The notes below the pieces were generated by a model, which had not been told where the DNA came from, did no database searches, and saw nothing but the letters and a program-made list of their open reading frames with translations. A program made the position numbers and the translations under genes. A stretch of 39,894 nt of DNA from a virus, in the IMG/VR virus record IMGVR_UViG_3300030430_000824, positions 1 through 39,894 of that record. One strand, 5' to 3'. Below are positions 11,701-22,309 of the stretch, one piece after another. Within the stretch, counting starts at the first letter, position 1. Every line of letters starts with the position of its first letter.

Positions 11701-14700
11701 TTCTCCTTACGTTTTCTTGTCTCTTCTTTATTCTGTTTATAATTCTTTCTGTAATCGCATCTGCATCGTAGTCATCATATAGTATAGGATTTTCTGCTCC
11801 ATAAGTTCTATTGTAATCTTGTATTAATCTAACGGCTTTGTCGCTATCACCATCTATAATAGCATCTCTTATGTCTCCTAATCTTAATTGTTTAATTCTT
11901 AAAACATAAGCGTTTCTCTGACCAACGGGTTCAAACTTCTCAGCAAATCTTCTAGGAACTGTACCGAGTATAGGAGCCACATACTTTGGAAGTCTTTTAA
12001 CTGTTCCTAATCCGTATGTCTTTGTATCTTCTATTGTTCTGGTCATAGCACTCCATATCTTATCAAAGTCCTGAACGATCGCAGGTTTGAAAGCAAACTC
12101 AATAGCTCTTATTTTATTTTCATTAGCAACAATATCTCCTATGACACCAAACGCACCAACAGATGCAAACCTATCTACATAATCGTCTATGGTAAATTCA
12201 GACATTTCTACAAATTGATCTGATCCCACATCTGATAGCTTAGTTCCTTTTAGTAGGTACGGAAACATATATCTATTATTATCATAGACCTCATTACCTG
12301 CTATATATTCTGCAAATGCATCTCTCGCATATCCAACAAACTCACCACCTGCCATCCCCGCCACACCAAGTCTTAGCATAGGAAACAAGTTACCACGAGA
12401 CACCTCTGCCTGTAACTGCTCTCTCATCCAGTTAAACTGTTTATAACCAAACTTTTTAAATAAAAAGAAAGGTCTCCATCTAGGGTCAAGAGAAACTAAA
12501 GGTTCTGTGAGCACGTTTCTTTGTAGCTGACTGTCTCTTGAGAACTTATACATAGCTTCATATAGTTGTCTCTGTGTGGGAGTTTTTGTATGATCTGCAA
12601 AGCCTAATTCATTTAGGGTCTTAATCGCCCACTGCCTTCTGTTTATCCTAGCACCGCCTAACAACTGAGGTAACTTAATACCTGTATCTAGTAAAGCACT
12701 TCTTCCATTAGCTGTTTTCCTAAGTGCCAGTATCCACTCCCTAGCCGCCGCCGCAGAAAGTATTTGGTTGTACTCATTTATTCTTTGGAATTGTGAAACC
12801 CTTGTTGTTATATCCGCAAACCTACCCATGAACCTATCTGATGGTTCTAAGTTAGAAATCATTTGAAAGACAGACAAATTAGAAACACCAGACTTTCTAA
12901 TAGCATCTCTGTATCTTAATCCAGTTTTAGAATCCACTACAGGGTTTACAGATAAATTATACATTGACCTTACCAAAGGCCTATACCCTGTTCGTATTGC
13001 AGTAGAGATAAAAGTCTGTGTTATGTTTGGTATTGTAGCAAAACCTAAACCAATCTTTGTACCTATTTGGAAATCAACAATATCTCCCCAAAACTTTCTT
13101 GCAGTTGGTGTCTTCCAATTATAAGATGGATCAATTTCAATTTTATTTGTAGAGGCAGAAAATAACTGTTTTAACAATCTACTTGATTCACTAAGTTGCT
13201 TTGAAAGTTTTAAATCTCCTGCTTTTAAAGCATCCTTAGAAGACTTATGCAGTGCATTAATTCTGCTAGTAATAACTTCTCCCTTCTTGCCAAAGGTTTC
13301 CACAAAAGATATTCTGTTTGCCACTTGTTTTGAGTATCTTGAAAGAACTAATCTGACATCTCTTTCCATAAATTCTTTTGGTATATCAACCCCTTTTCTA
13401 GCAACTTCTAAGTTCTTTGCTGTATTAGCAAACTGAACCGTAACTGCACGGTTAAGGTCGTAAAAAGCTTGAGCCATCTTTCTATTGACCTCAGCTTGCT
13501 GTGCTCTTGTTCTGGGTGTTACACTAGGGTCAACCCCACCCATTTTTTGCAGTGCATTAATAGTAGCAGGATCAAACTGTTTTGTGTCTATGTAAGACTT
13601 TAGCAAGTCTTGAAAATTTTTATTGTTTGCTAGTTTACTATCAAATGCTAACTCTGCATTATTCTTTGCTATATTTGCTATGTCTTTATTAAATATTCCT
13701 AAAAACTCAGGCTTTATCATTCTAGGAAAATAAAATTGTTCTTTAGGGCCTAGATCAATACCAGCCTTATTAGCCAACTCCCATATGCTATCAAATGTTT
13801 TTCTAATCTCTTGTACCTTTTGGAAGTCTGGTAGGTTTTTATTTTTTGCAATAGCGTATCTAGGGTCTTCAAGCTTGTCAGCTAAAGATTGATTGTATTC
13901 TAATAACTTTTTTCTTTTAAATAAACCGCCTTTAAACACACCTGCACTTCTAAACTGCTGTATAAAGTCACCAGTCAATGTTAGCTCTCTAATGTTGAAG
14001 CGATCAAAGTCTCTAAATGACAACGTTTCTAATTGTGTTGTTCCTCTATTTTTTGTTTGCCTGTAAAACTTAGGAAGAGTGGGGAACAGATCATCAAAAA
14101 ATCTTTTCTTTGGTAGTAAGCTACCCTCCCAACCTGCTTTCGTTAACTGCTTACCCAAATCAAGAACTCTCTTCTCATGCCTAAGCTCATTTAACAGCTT
14201 AAACCTTTCTACGCCACTTAAAGAATTTAAGGAGTATTTATTTTTTACACCTTCTGCTGGTGGCTTTAGTCTTGATGCATCTATATGCTCATTAAATTTT
14301 TTAGTATCTAATTTTAACTCTTTTGTAAGGTTTTTTATTTGATTATTTCTATATGTAGCAAGACCTTTTTCTGTTCTAGCTTTGCTTTTTCTTCTAAATA
14401 ATAATTGGTCAAATTGATCGTAATTAATTTTATCTATTTTCTGAGTCTGCTTGTTTCGCAACTGAACTGTTTTTTGTTTATCATTAAAACGCAAACGATC
14501 AAACTCTGTTCCATATCTATCCGTAAAAACTTCATTGGTTTCTATCATATTACGAACACTTCTTTTTTGAACGTCTTTACCAGTCTCCTCCATTATGTAT
14601 CTTGCTGTAGTTTCAGCATCCATTGCGTTCTCGTACTGCTTAGACTTTACAGCATCTATACCTTTTTTAGCATACCTTAACGCCGCTTTCTGTGCTGTTA

Positions 14701-15694
14701 ATCCACCTATAACACCTGCCGCATGTATATACCCTTCTACATTTATATCTTCTCCGCTAAGAATAGGAGCAAGAGTACCAAACTCAGCAGTCTCTACAGC
14801 TTTTACAGCAAGAGTTTGAGTTGTAGGATTTAAACCTTTTAGGGCAGACCTTACAATCGGCCCAGTGCCTGCTGTCACAGCACCTAACGCACTACCTTTA
14901 ATACTTTCTTTTAAAGCCATAACTTCATCAAAGTCACCGCTTTCAATCTTTGTCATTTGCCCTGTGGCTAGACCCTGATAAAAACCTAATCCTGTTGCTC
15001 CAGCCGCACCTTCAATTAATGCCTTATGAACTACTCTAGGGGCGGCTTGCTCTACAGCTTTCTTAGCTACCGTAGGTGCAACTCCACCATTTACCATTAA
15101 TTGTATTGCTTTATTTGGAGCATTGCCCAATATTTCTTTTACTGCAAGATCATCTAATTTATTAGTTACTATCTTATTAGTAGCTGTTTTTGACAGCCCT
15201 TTTTTTAGAGCCTCTTTTGCTCCAGATTTCAATGCTTGTTTAGCGGCGAACCCTCCAATACCACCACCAGCCGCCATTGTTGCAAAATCTAGTGGTTGTA
15301 TAAAAGATATTACGGTAGCACCTATGTCCTCTAATGTGCTAGGATTATAATTACCAAGATTAAACCTTTGCTCTCCAGATACAATCTGTTCTGACAGGCC
15401 CGTTATACTTCTATTGTACCCATCCTTAACCCAGTCTGGTAGCCAGTTTCCGGGTATAAATCCATACAAAGATTCATCTTCAGATGACCTTTTTATTTTA
15501 TTTGATTCCTGTAAAAAGTTTTCTGTGTATGCATCTGGATCAAATGTGTCAGTAACAGGGTCAGAATCAGATTCTAAAAAATCTGACCTTTCATGTAAAC
15601 TGTTTAAAGTTGTATTATTTATTTTATCTGGATTATTGTAAGCCAGATTTAAAGCATCTGCAAAAGACCTGTATGAATCTGGGTTTGTTGGCAT
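11690..15694 (-). CDS. Very large internal virion/ejection-type protein (1334 aa)
   Basis: This is the last and largest gene of the late operon, in the position of the largest ejection protein of short-tailed phages (compare T7 gp16 at about 1300 residues). Ala/Gly-rich amphipathic or membrane-like stretches occur near residues 124-155 and further on, plus long Lys/Glu-rich helical parts. I see no lytic transglycosylase or other enzyme motif. The inferred role is to leave the capsid with the DNA and build a passage across the envelope. Assignment rests on size, order and composition. Three bases separate it from the preceding gene. Confidence 0.6.
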   Translation of the reverse strand: MPTNPDSYRSFADALNLAYNNPDKINNTTLNSLHERSDFLESDSDPVTDTFDPDAYTENFLQESNKIKRSSEDESLYGFIPGNWLPDWVKDGYNRSITGLSEQIVSGEQRFNLGNYNPSTLEDIGATVISFIQPLDFATMAAGGGIGGFAAKQALKSGAKEALKKGLSKTATNKIVTNKLDDLAVKEILGNAPNKAIQLMVNGGVAPTVAKKAVEQAAPRVVHKALIEGAAGATGLGFYQGLATGQMTKIESGDFDEVMALKESIKGSALGAVTAGTGPIVRSALKGLNPTTQTLAVKAVETAEFGTLAPILSGEDINVEGYIHAAGVIGGLTAQKAALRYAKKGIDAVKSKQYENAMDAETTARYIMEETGKDVQKRSVRNMIETNEVFTDRYGTEFDRLRFNDKQKTVQLRNKQTQKIDKINYDQFDQLLFRRKSKARTEKGLATYRNNQIKNLTKELKLDTKKFNEHIDASRLKPPAEGVKNKYSLNSLSGVERFKLLNELRHEKRVLDLGKQLTKAGWEGSLLPKKRFFDDLFPTLPKFYRQTKNRGTTQLETLSFRDFDRFNIRELTLTGDFIQQFRSAGVFKGGLFKRKKLLEYNQSLADKLEDPRYAIAKNKNLPDFQKVQEIRKTFDSIWELANKAGIDLGPKEQFYFPRMIKPEFLGIFNKDIANIAKNNAELAFDSKLANNKNFQDLLKSYIDTKQFDPATINALQKMGGVDPSVTPRTRAQQAEVNRKMAQAFYDLNRAVTVQFANTAKNLEVARKGVDIPKEFMERDVRLVLSRYSKQVANRISFVETFGKKGEVITSRINALHKSSKDALKAGDLKLSKQLSESSRLLKQLFSASTNKIEIDPSYNWKTPTARKFWGDIVDFQIGTKIGLGFATIPNITQTFISTAIRTGYRPLVRSMYNLSVNPVVDSKTGLRYRDAIRKSGVSNLSVFQMISNLEPSDRFMGRFADITTRVSQFQRINEYNQILSAAAAREWILALRKTANGRSALLDTGIKLPQLLGGARINRRQWAIKTLNELGFADHTKTPTQRQLYEAMYKFSRDSQLQRNVLTEPLVSLDPRWRPFFLFKKFGYKQFNWMREQLQAEVSRGNLFPMLRLGVAGMAGGEFVGYARDAFAEYIAGNEVYDNNRYMFPYLLKGTKLSDVGSDQFVEMSEFTIDDYVDRFASVGAFGVIGDIVANENKIRAIEFAFKPAIVQDFDKIWSAMTRTIEDTKTYGLGTVKRLPKYVAPILGTVPRRFAEKFEPVGQRNAYVLRIKQLRLGDIRDAIIDGDSDKAVRLIQDYNRTYGAENPILYDDYDADAITERIINRIKKRQENVRRTNP

Positions 15695-15697
15695 GTT

Positions 15698-17221
15698 TTA
15701 TATTGCTTGTTGTACTGGCTTTGCTGTAGAAAAACCTTTGAATAATTGTTTTAATTGATCTTGAGGTACATCGCTATATAAACTTAATACAGAAAAGAAA
15801 TCATTGCTAAATTCACCACTGCTAAATTCACCTGTGTTTGGATCAATAAACTCTCCATATTCTTTTTTAATATCGTTAGATATTTTTTCAATTTCTTTGT
15901 TTAGTTTTTTTCTGGTAAAATCTCTGCTTTTTTCATTTGGTATATTTTGAACATCTAGCAATCTGTTAGATAAGTTTTGTAATTTTTTAACATCGTTAGC
16001 ATACCTCCTAGCTGTTTGCGGGTTTTTCAACACGGGTTTAGCTGTAGATATATCCTTTACGTCAAAGTTGTCCGTTGACTGTGCACTAATAGTTTCACCA
16101 AGTTGCAAATCAGCAGGTTGAGTAGTGTCTTGTTCTGTTGTCTGAGGTTGAGCCTGTGCACTAGGTATATTTAGTATGTCTTGTATAGGAGTCCTACTCT
16201 CAACTTGAACACTGTCGGGTTGTGATTCCGGTGGTGCAATTAATTTTTCAACAGCCTCATTGACATCCATACCAGCAAGAGATTCTTCAGATGAAGGCGT
16301 AAACTCATCTATGTTAAAAGTATTTTCACCCATGTTTATATTAGGTTGAGATAAACCTAATTGAGAGCGTGCCTCTGACTTTGTTCTAAAATTATATTCT
16401 GCCTCTGTTTCCAGTTTATATTTAGGCTTATTCATTATTTGAGATATTTTATTTCTTTGGTTTTCTATCCTCTCTGATATACTTGGGCCACCAAGACCAG
16501 ATGAAATTACACCCGCTCCCATTACTTGCTCTTCTCGCAACTCGCTTATAACTTTTTCTGCATCTTTCACCGCATTATAATCCGCTCTAGCTTCAGGGTC
16601 TAAAGTTTTCCATTCTTCAAGTGGTATCATTCCTTGGTTTTGCCTGTTAACTTTTTGAGTGTTTAATTGCTCTAGTCGAAACAACTGACCATCTAAATCG
16701 CTATTGTCTCCGGGTCTTATATTGAAATCTTCTCTGAATTTTTTCAACTCTGATTTATATTCAAAGTGATTAGTGTCTGACCTACCTGCCTTTGCCCTAA
16801 GCTCAGCAAACCTATCTGCTCTTCCAACGGTGCTTTCCTGAATAGACTGAATACGTGCAACATTATCCACATCACCAAGATTTTTAAATATTTGTAGTGC
16901 AGGCTCATACTGACCTTGAGACATAAAAGAGTTTGCAACCCTTCTTTTTTCGTTTTTTTCATCCCTAGCTATCTTATCATCCAATCTTTGTTGTTGAGTA
17001 TCGTAACGTTTTTGTTCTTCTTCTCTCTGCTGTCTAGCTAATTCTTTTGAATCCTCATATCTTTTATCTGCCAGTTGCTGTCTTTCAAGAGCTAGTTGGT
17101 TTCTCTGGTAATCGTTAAAATAATCTGGCAGTCTATCTAAAAAGTCTGCAAGGGGATTGTCAAACCTAGCAGGGCCTAACCTCCGATCTCTGCTGTATAT
17201 ACTTCTAGTGTGTCCGGGCAT
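15698..17221 (-). CDS. Coiled-coil internal virion-type protein (507 aa)
   Basis: Residues about 35-95 are a dense Gln/Arg/Glu coiled coil (RNQLALERQQLADKRYEDSK), followed by a helical middle and a low-complexity Pro/Gln/Thr/Ser-rich part around residues 330-390. It sits between two other large late proteins in the place of the middle ejection protein of podoviruses. There is no enzyme motif. ATG overlaps the upstream stop as TAATG. It could instead be a tail or assembly factor. Confidence 0.5.
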   Translation of the reverse strand: MPGHTRSIYSRDRRLGPARFDNPLADFLDRLPDYFNDYQRNQLALERQQLADKRYEDSKELARQQREEEQKRYDTQQQRLDDKIARDEKNEKRRVANSFMSQGQYEPALQIFKNLGDVDNVARIQSIQESTVGRADRFAELRAKAGRSDTNHFEYKSELKKFREDFNIRPGDNSDLDGQLFRLEQLNTQKVNRQNQGMIPLEEWKTLDPEARADYNAVKDAEKVISELREEQVMGAGVISSGLGGPSISERIENQRNKISQIMNKPKYKLETEAEYNFRTKSEARSQLGLSQPNINMGENTFNIDEFTPSSEESLAGMDVNEAVEKLIAPPESQPDSVQVESRTPIQDILNIPSAQAQPQTTEQDTTQPADLQLGETISAQSTDNFDVKDISTAKPVLKNPQTARRYANDVKKLQNLSNRLLDVQNIPNEKSRDFTRKKLNKEIEKISNDIKKEYGEFIDPNTGEFSSGEFSNDFFSVLSLYSDVPQDQLKQLFKGFSTAKPVQQAI

Positions 17222-18711
17222 TATCCACCTCCACCAGAAATACCACCACCAAAACCTCCACCAGAAAGAACTTGACTGGCAGTTATGTATTGACCAGAAT
17301 TATCATCCCATACATATTGAGTACCGTTAAAAATAACAGGGCCTTGATCTGATGTTGGTAAAGAAGATACCGTAGTTGACGGAGGGTTAAAAGTGTCGAA
17401 CTCCACTTCTTGCTCTTCAAACCTAGCTAAATCTGCTAATGTTCCCGATTCAAATGCTTTTTGCTGATCTTCTCTTTGTCGATCTAAAGAAGCTTGACTT
17501 CCCGATACAGCTTCTGCAATAGCTGATGTTTGTGCTCCAAAACCAGAACCAGCACTAGCCAATCCCTGACCACCCGTCATACCCATTAAGCTATCGCTAA
17601 TCGCTTCAGTAGCTCTAGACAGCTGTGTAGGGTCAAACTGCTCAAACAAAGCTAACTGCTCTGGAGAAGCAGTAACCCCAGCATCTTGTAAAATCCGTTG
17701 TATATTAACACTACCACCATTCTGATATTCAATGAGACCACCATCTTCCATAGCTAATTCAGTGCTATATGGATTACCACCAAATATAAACTGATCTAAT
17801 CCACTTTCTCTAGCCTGTCTAAAAGCATCTGAAAAAGACAATCCTGATCCACTATTTGGAGCGGAAACTTGAGACAGCAATGTATCTGTATTTAATACCG
17901 GAGGCAACCCACTTGAAGTAAATTGTGGTGCAAATCCAGATCGAGCTGTACTAAGAGCACCTTCTGTAGTAAACTGCATATCTGGCAAGGCTCCTATGCC
18001 AGCACCAGTTGAGGGATCAAAAACACGTCTTGCCTGAGAAACAGCTCCTGTATCTATACCGGGAGTTTTAAGCGGATCCATATTCAGCAAACCTGTATCC
18101 GCAATAGGAACAGATTTAGCTAGTTGAGCCGCTCTTAACTTTCCACCTGCATCTCTAGCCTTTCCAAATATGCCTCCACCGGGAGTAAGGCCAGCCATTA
18201 AAGCAGACTTTAAACCAGATACTATGGCTCTTTCACCCATACCTCTGGTGTAATCTCTACTAGCCTGTTCTAAATCTCTAAAAGACTGTTGTCCAAATAC
18301 AGTTCCTTCTGTGTCCGCTTTTCTTGTTTTACCAGCACCAATACCTTCACCTGCTCTTCTACCTAAAGCGGTTCCAAGACCAGCGGCTAAAGCCAAACCT
18401 AAACCACCAGTGCTTACCCCAAGAGCCCCTAACAAAGCTGAACCAAGTAAACCTCCACCTATGCCACCAATACTACCAAACAAACCACCACGCTTTTGTC
18501 TCTTAGCTTCTGCCCTTTGCTGTTTTTCTAGCTCTCTTATATCTGCACGTCTTTGTCTAGACCGAGCAAGAATAGCCGCACCACGACTAGGTTGCCCACC
18601 AGTCTGCATCATCTCCATTAGGCTACCAGATTTACCCATATCAAAGCCCATCATATTAGGGCCGGATTTCATAGGTAAGTAACCTTTTGATTTTGAGGAA
18701 TGTTCAATCAT
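17221..18711 (-). CDS. Glycine-zipper ejection-type protein (496 aa)
   Basis: Residues about 48-75 are strongly basic and helical, followed at 75-126 by a Gly/Ala/Leu glycine zipper (GGLFGSIGGIGGGLLGSALL and onward), a pattern of proteins that insert into membranes. The remaining part is low in charge and rich in Gly, Ser and Gln, ending in poly-Gly. It is a good candidate for the membrane-inserting ejection protein. The ATG follows AAGGAATTATACC. Confidence 0.55.
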   Translation of the reverse strand: MIEHSSKSKGYLPMKSGPNMMGFDMGKSGSLMEMMQTGGQPSRGAAILARSRQRRADIRELEKQQRAEAKRQKRGGLFGSIGGIGGGLLGSALLGALGVSTGGLGLALAAGLGTALGRRAGEGIGAGKTRKADTEGTVFGQQSFRDLEQASRDYTRGMGERAIVSGLKSALMAGLTPGGGIFGKARDAGGKLRAAQLAKSVPIADTGLLNMDPLKTPGIDTGAVSQARRVFDPSTGAGIGALPDMQFTTEGALSTARSGFAPQFTSSGLPPVLNTDTLLSQVSAPNSGSGLSFSDAFRQARESGLDQFIFGGNPYSTELAMEDGGLIEYQNGGSVNIQRILQDAGVTASPEQLALFEQFDPTQLSRATEAISDSLMGMTGGQGLASAGSGFGAQTSAIAEAVSGSQASLDRQREDQQKAFESGTLADLARFEEQEVEFDTFNPPSTTVSSLPTSDQGPVIFNGTQYVWDDNSGQYITASQVLSGGGFGGGISGGGG

Positions 18712-18744
18712 GGTATAATTCCTTAGAATTTAATAAAGTTTTTA

Positions 18745-19425
18745 TCATATTTCCACCTCTACTCGCCAAACTGATGAAATATAAAAATCTTGATTTCCCA
18801 TAATGTCGCTTGAAGCTTGAATGCTTAAACCACAAAGCTTACCAGCATCTACTGTTGGAGCATTATCAAAATCAGATTTATTTAATTCAAAATTTGTATC
18901 ACTAGAAATGGCTCCAGATGATGAAACATCGTATACTGCTGTAGCGACAACATCTTCAGTGTTGTCATTGTCTTGTTTTTCAACTCGTATGGTTATATCG
19001 TCAGAGCCAGTAAGGTTGTCAGCACGAATAATAATTTTATGTAACGTCATTTTAAATGGAGTTACAAAACCAACTCTGTGGTCATCCATTCCTGTGCTTT
19101 CTGTTGTTCCCCACCAAGGCATGTAAACTTTTGAAGTGTTAATATCATCTTCAAAATTGTGCATAAAGACACGATAATCTACAAATGAGGTTCTATACTC
19201 TAGGTTATTAACAGTCAACCTACCCTCAATATTTCTATTGTTACCTGTGTTCATATCTGAACGCCAGAGTAAACCCTTTTCTTTTCTGTATCTAGATAAT
19301 GAACCATTTTTGTTAAAAAACAAAACTTCTTCACCCTCTCTCATAGACTGCACAGAAGGTTGAAAATTTACTACACGTATTTTATCTTGCTTTTTACCAC
19401 TTAAATAACGACTTACCCTATCCAC
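18745..19425 (-). CDS. Late structural protein, probably tail (226 aa)
   Basis: Not recognised by name. Beta-rich sequence with Asp/Asn/Thr and no membrane segment, typical of a virion surface or tail component. It begins with GTG overlapping the stop of the beta-propeller-type gene by one base, so it is probably made in similar amount and works next to it. A tail-tip or fibre-anchor role is a guess. Confidence 0.5.
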   Translation of the reverse strand: MDRVSRYLSGKKQDKIRVVNFQPSVQSMREGEEVLFFNKNGSLSRYRKEKGLLWRSDMNTGNNRNIEGRLTVNNLEYRTSFVDYRVFMHNFEDDINTSKVYMPWWGTTESTGMDDHRVGFVTPFKMTLHKIIIRADNLTGSDDITIRVEKQDNDNTEDVVATAVYDVSSSGAISSDTNFELNKSDFDNAPTVDAGKLCGLSIQASSDIMGNQDFYISSVWRVEVEI

Positions 19426-21935
19426 TATACACCTTTTCTGTATATAACTCTATACTCAATCGATATGTCGTTTATGTAAACCTTAGCGGATGTAGAGGAA
19501 GTGTCAAGCTGTACAGATATTTTGTTGCAAACCACAGGAGAAGAAGGCGTAAGCTTTACCTTTGCCCAGTTAACTGCACTAGCATTAATTGTTCCGCTCA
19601 AAGAACTACTTGAATTGTCTTCTTCTATCAAAGAAAACTTATTCGTTAAGGCCACATCTGATTTATAAGTAATATGAACCGCATACACCTTTTTTACCTG
19701 TGCAGGGTCTCCAAAGTCTATTGCTCTAGTCAAAAATTTAGTTAGGGTAGTAGCCGCTACAGACCTATTTAATTGGTAAATATCTGTAGAACTGCCTGTG
19801 TCGTGACCTATTAAAGTTTGATTGCTCTCAGTATCTACAGAATTAGTTAAACCATCGTTACTGTCTAAAACAAAATCTTTTATAAGTGTAAAGTTTCCCC
19901 TCTTTAAATCACACATAAAAGCATCACCATCATTGTCTAAACTTTTTATTATAAAAGCCATAGATTCTTGCTCATCATAAATAATTCCTGTAAATGAACC
20001 AACATGAGAGCTCCAATCAGAATCGCTAATTCTATTTTCTTTTAGGTTTCTAATTGATGAACCATCGTATAGGTATAAACCCTGTTTATTAGCCCATAAT
20101 ACGCCATATTGGGTTCTTTTTACTGCTTCTGGATGCAACACACCCTGATACTTTTTACTGTCCTCTAAGAACCAATTACGGTCATCTCCTGATATGTTTA
20201 TAATATCTAAACTTTTATTTTTGTAAGCCAACAATCTATCGGCATGAGCTTCTATAGCCACATAGACATCAGCATCACCTTTGGCCGCTTCTATGTAGTT
20301 ATCAGATGGAAACGTATCGTACCTGTTCGGCATTGAATACATAATTCTATCAGGATAAGACCTTAAGGTTGCATCTGCTTTTGTTTCTCCTGTGTTTTCA
20401 TCCTTCATCGTAACGTTACAAACAAACACTCTATTATTAGCCACAACTGCATCCTTCCAATGTTCTCCCGAATCACCCAAAGCGTTGCTAAAAATGCTAG
20501 AGCTAAACCCGTTTATTACTTCGTATGTAATAAAACCAAGCTGTTTAATGCTAAAATTTGCAGATGCTGTTGCGGTAGGACAGTTGTATTGAGAACTACC
20601 AGCATCATGCCAAGAAGTGAAATCATCTGATAACTTAATACGAGCCCCTTTTGTTAGGTCTATATCTAACAACATAACAAACTCAGAGTCATCACCTTTT
20701 TTTCTAATGTATATCCTGCCTCCAGATATTCGCTCATCATAAGGGCCTTTAGCACCAATGTTTACCGAAAGTGATTTTAAACTATTCTCTTCGGTAACAG
20801 TATGAGTGTTTGTGTACTTTAGGGGAAGAGACTCTTGGTTTCCATCGTATATAAAAGTAGATGCTAATTCATACTCAGCCGCTTCTATAAAACCGTCTAC
20901 ATCTGTTTCTGTTGCTATCGCTATTTCAAAGCCAGTTCCTGCGGTATTAGGATAAGCAGACACAGCTCCAGAAGTCCCAGAAGAAGTTGCAAGGTCATCC
21001 TCTGTAGGAGAAGCTAAATCGTTGTCTTTAGGGAAGTAATCCATGTATGAGTTAACATTGTCAAGAGTAGAATTAGCACCCTCAAAGTGTCTTCTTTGAA
21101 TCCATCCGTACCATTGTATTTTAGAATTATTTTTATCAGCAGTATCACAACATCTAATAGAATCCTCTATCCTAAAATACTTTACTTTTGATGCGGTGCT
21201 TACTACTGTGCTATTTAATGTAATAACATTGTGCGTGTAGTTATTTGCTGTTGTAGAAAACACATCAATATTATGTGCGGCAGGGTCAGCTAAAAGTAAA
21301 ACTTGATCCCCCAAAGAAGTTCCCTTAAGTATTAGTGAAAACTTATCATCAATATCTACAGGATCAACCTCTGCAAACTTAGCATCAACTTCACGATCTA
21401 ATATAATATCATTACCAGAGGTGTCTACAACCGTATATATTCCCTGAGCAGATGAATTTAATTTATTGTTAGCAAAAGAACGGGTTGCTGTAGAAACACC
21501 TGACAAAAGCAACAGGGTTCCAATGGGAAATGAAGAAGCTAAATTTGTCTCAACATTACTTACCTTTAGGTTTAATCTCCTATTATCTCCACCACTAGGC
21601 GTTCTAGTTGTTCCATCGCTTTCAAGAAGGTCAAATCCGTTTTGGCGATTCATGGTTGCATTGTCATACGTAACCGTTACAGCATCCCTAGCGTGATCAG
21701 TCTCAAAATAACCTAAGCCATATCCGGGTTGAACAGTGGATATGTCACCATTGTTATAGGCACTTATTTTATTATTGGTAGAGTCTGTCATAATATATGC
21801 TGGTTGCATACCACCATACACATTAAACATAAGGTTCTGCCCTACCGATACCTCATTGTCATTTATATCAGCAACGTCTTTTACTGTATTTAAACCACCG
21901 CTAAAATCATTCAGCTTATAAAGCCTTTTAGGCAT
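19425..21935 (-). CDS. Beta-propeller-type tail/nozzle protein (836 aa)
   Basis: The N-terminus (LYKLNDFSGGLNTVKDVADINDNE) is the common opening of podovirus tail and stabilisation proteins ('l..F.GGLN'). The body consists of short beta-strand repeats with motifs such as DRLLAYKNKSLDIIN and YGVLWANKQGLYLYDGSSI, typical of propeller blades. Related proteins (P22 gp10, T7 gp12 by role) plug or extend the portal. It is larger than P22 gp10 (about 470 residues), close to T7 gp12 (about 790). Directly upstream of the ejection-type genes in the operon. Confidence 0.65.
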   Translation of the reverse strand: MPKRLYKLNDFSGGLNTVKDVADINDNEVSVGQNLMFNVYGGMQPAYIMTDSTNNKISAYNNGDISTVQPGYGLGYFETDHARDAVTVTYDNATMNRQNGFDLLESDGTTRTPSGGDNRRLNLKVSNVETNLASSFPIGTLLLLSGVSTATRSFANNKLNSSAQGIYTVVDTSGNDIILDREVDAKFAEVDPVDIDDKFSLILKGTSLGDQVLLLADPAAHNIDVFSTTANNYTHNVITLNSTVVSTASKVKYFRIEDSIRCCDTADKNNSKIQWYGWIQRRHFEGANSTLDNVNSYMDYFPKDNDLASPTEDDLATSSGTSGAVSAYPNTAGTGFEIAIATETDVDGFIEAAEYELASTFIYDGNQESLPLKYTNTHTVTEENSLKSLSVNIGAKGPYDERISGGRIYIRKKGDDSEFVMLLDIDLTKGARIKLSDDFTSWHDAGSSQYNCPTATASANFSIKQLGFITYEVINGFSSSIFSNALGDSGEHWKDAVVANNRVFVCNVTMKDENTGETKADATLRSYPDRIMYSMPNRYDTFPSDNYIEAAKGDADVYVAIEAHADRLLAYKNKSLDIINISGDDRNWFLEDSKKYQGVLHPEAVKRTQYGVLWANKQGLYLYDGSSIRNLKENRISDSDWSSHVGSFTGIIYDEQESMAFIIKSLDNDGDAFMCDLKRGNFTLIKDFVLDSNDGLTNSVDTESNQTLIGHDTGSSTDIYQLNRSVAATTLTKFLTRAIDFGDPAQVKKVYAVHITYKSDVALTNKFSLIEEDNSSSSLSGTINASAVNWAKVKLTPSSPVVCNKISVQLDTSSTSAKVYINDISIEYRVIYRKGV

Positions 21936-22162
21936 TACTTACCTTTAAATACACCTTCTAGCATATCTGTCATTACATCAACCAACTTCTCAAAAAGCTC
22001 CTGCTCTTTTTCTTCGTTGATCCAAGGTATATTTACCTTCTCGTTAATTTTTGTAGCTAAATTTTTTGTGAACTCATCCGATGCTAAATGCTTTAACGCT
22101 TCTTCCTGCATCTTATCTGCCTGCTCTTCGGCAAGCTTTACTAACATTGACTTAATATCCAT
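21935..22162 (-). CDS. Hypothetical helical late protein (75 aa)
   Basis: Not recognised. Entirely helical and acidic/basic mixed (KLAEEQADKMQEEALKHLAS), without membrane segment. It begins one base after the stop of the 48-residue membrane protein and its stop shares one base with the start of the propeller-type gene. A chaperone or assembly role is possible but unsupported. Confidence 0.5.
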   Translation of the reverse strand: MDIKSMLVKLAEEQADKMQEEALKHLASDEFTKNLATKINEKVNIPWINEEKEQELFEKLVDVMTDMLEGVFKGK

Positions 22163-22309
22163 TTAATCTTCCTTTATTTTCTTGGTTTTTAAATACAAAT
22201 AATAAATTTGCACTGCAAACATTATACACATAAGAACACCAGACAATAAATCTGTCCAGTATACAATACCTAAGCTTGTGCTTAATCCTGTTACCTTTAG
22301 ACTATCCAT
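22163..22309 (-). CDS. Micro-membrane protein, holin-like size (48 aa)
   Basis: One membrane helix at residues about 21-40 (LLSGVLMCIMFAVQIYYLYL) is followed by the basic KTKKIKED tail. The ATG overlaps the stop of the preceding membrane/coiled-coil gene (TAATG). In a cluster of membrane genes in a late operon, a holin or antiholin role is plausible. Unrecognised by sequence. Confidence 0.5.
   Translation of the reverse strand: MDSLKVTGLSTSLGIVYWTDLLSGVLMCIMFAVQIYYLYLKTKKIKED

Noticed and set aside
11690-15694. Lytic transglycosylase domain in the 1334-residue protein, as in T7 gp16
   Set aside because: I could not find the catalytic Glu motif or the usual GLMQ-like segment by eye.
18311-18682. 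Pro/Ala-rich plus-strand frame
   Set aside because: It is antisense to the glycine-zipper region of the 496-residue protein, which explains the composition.
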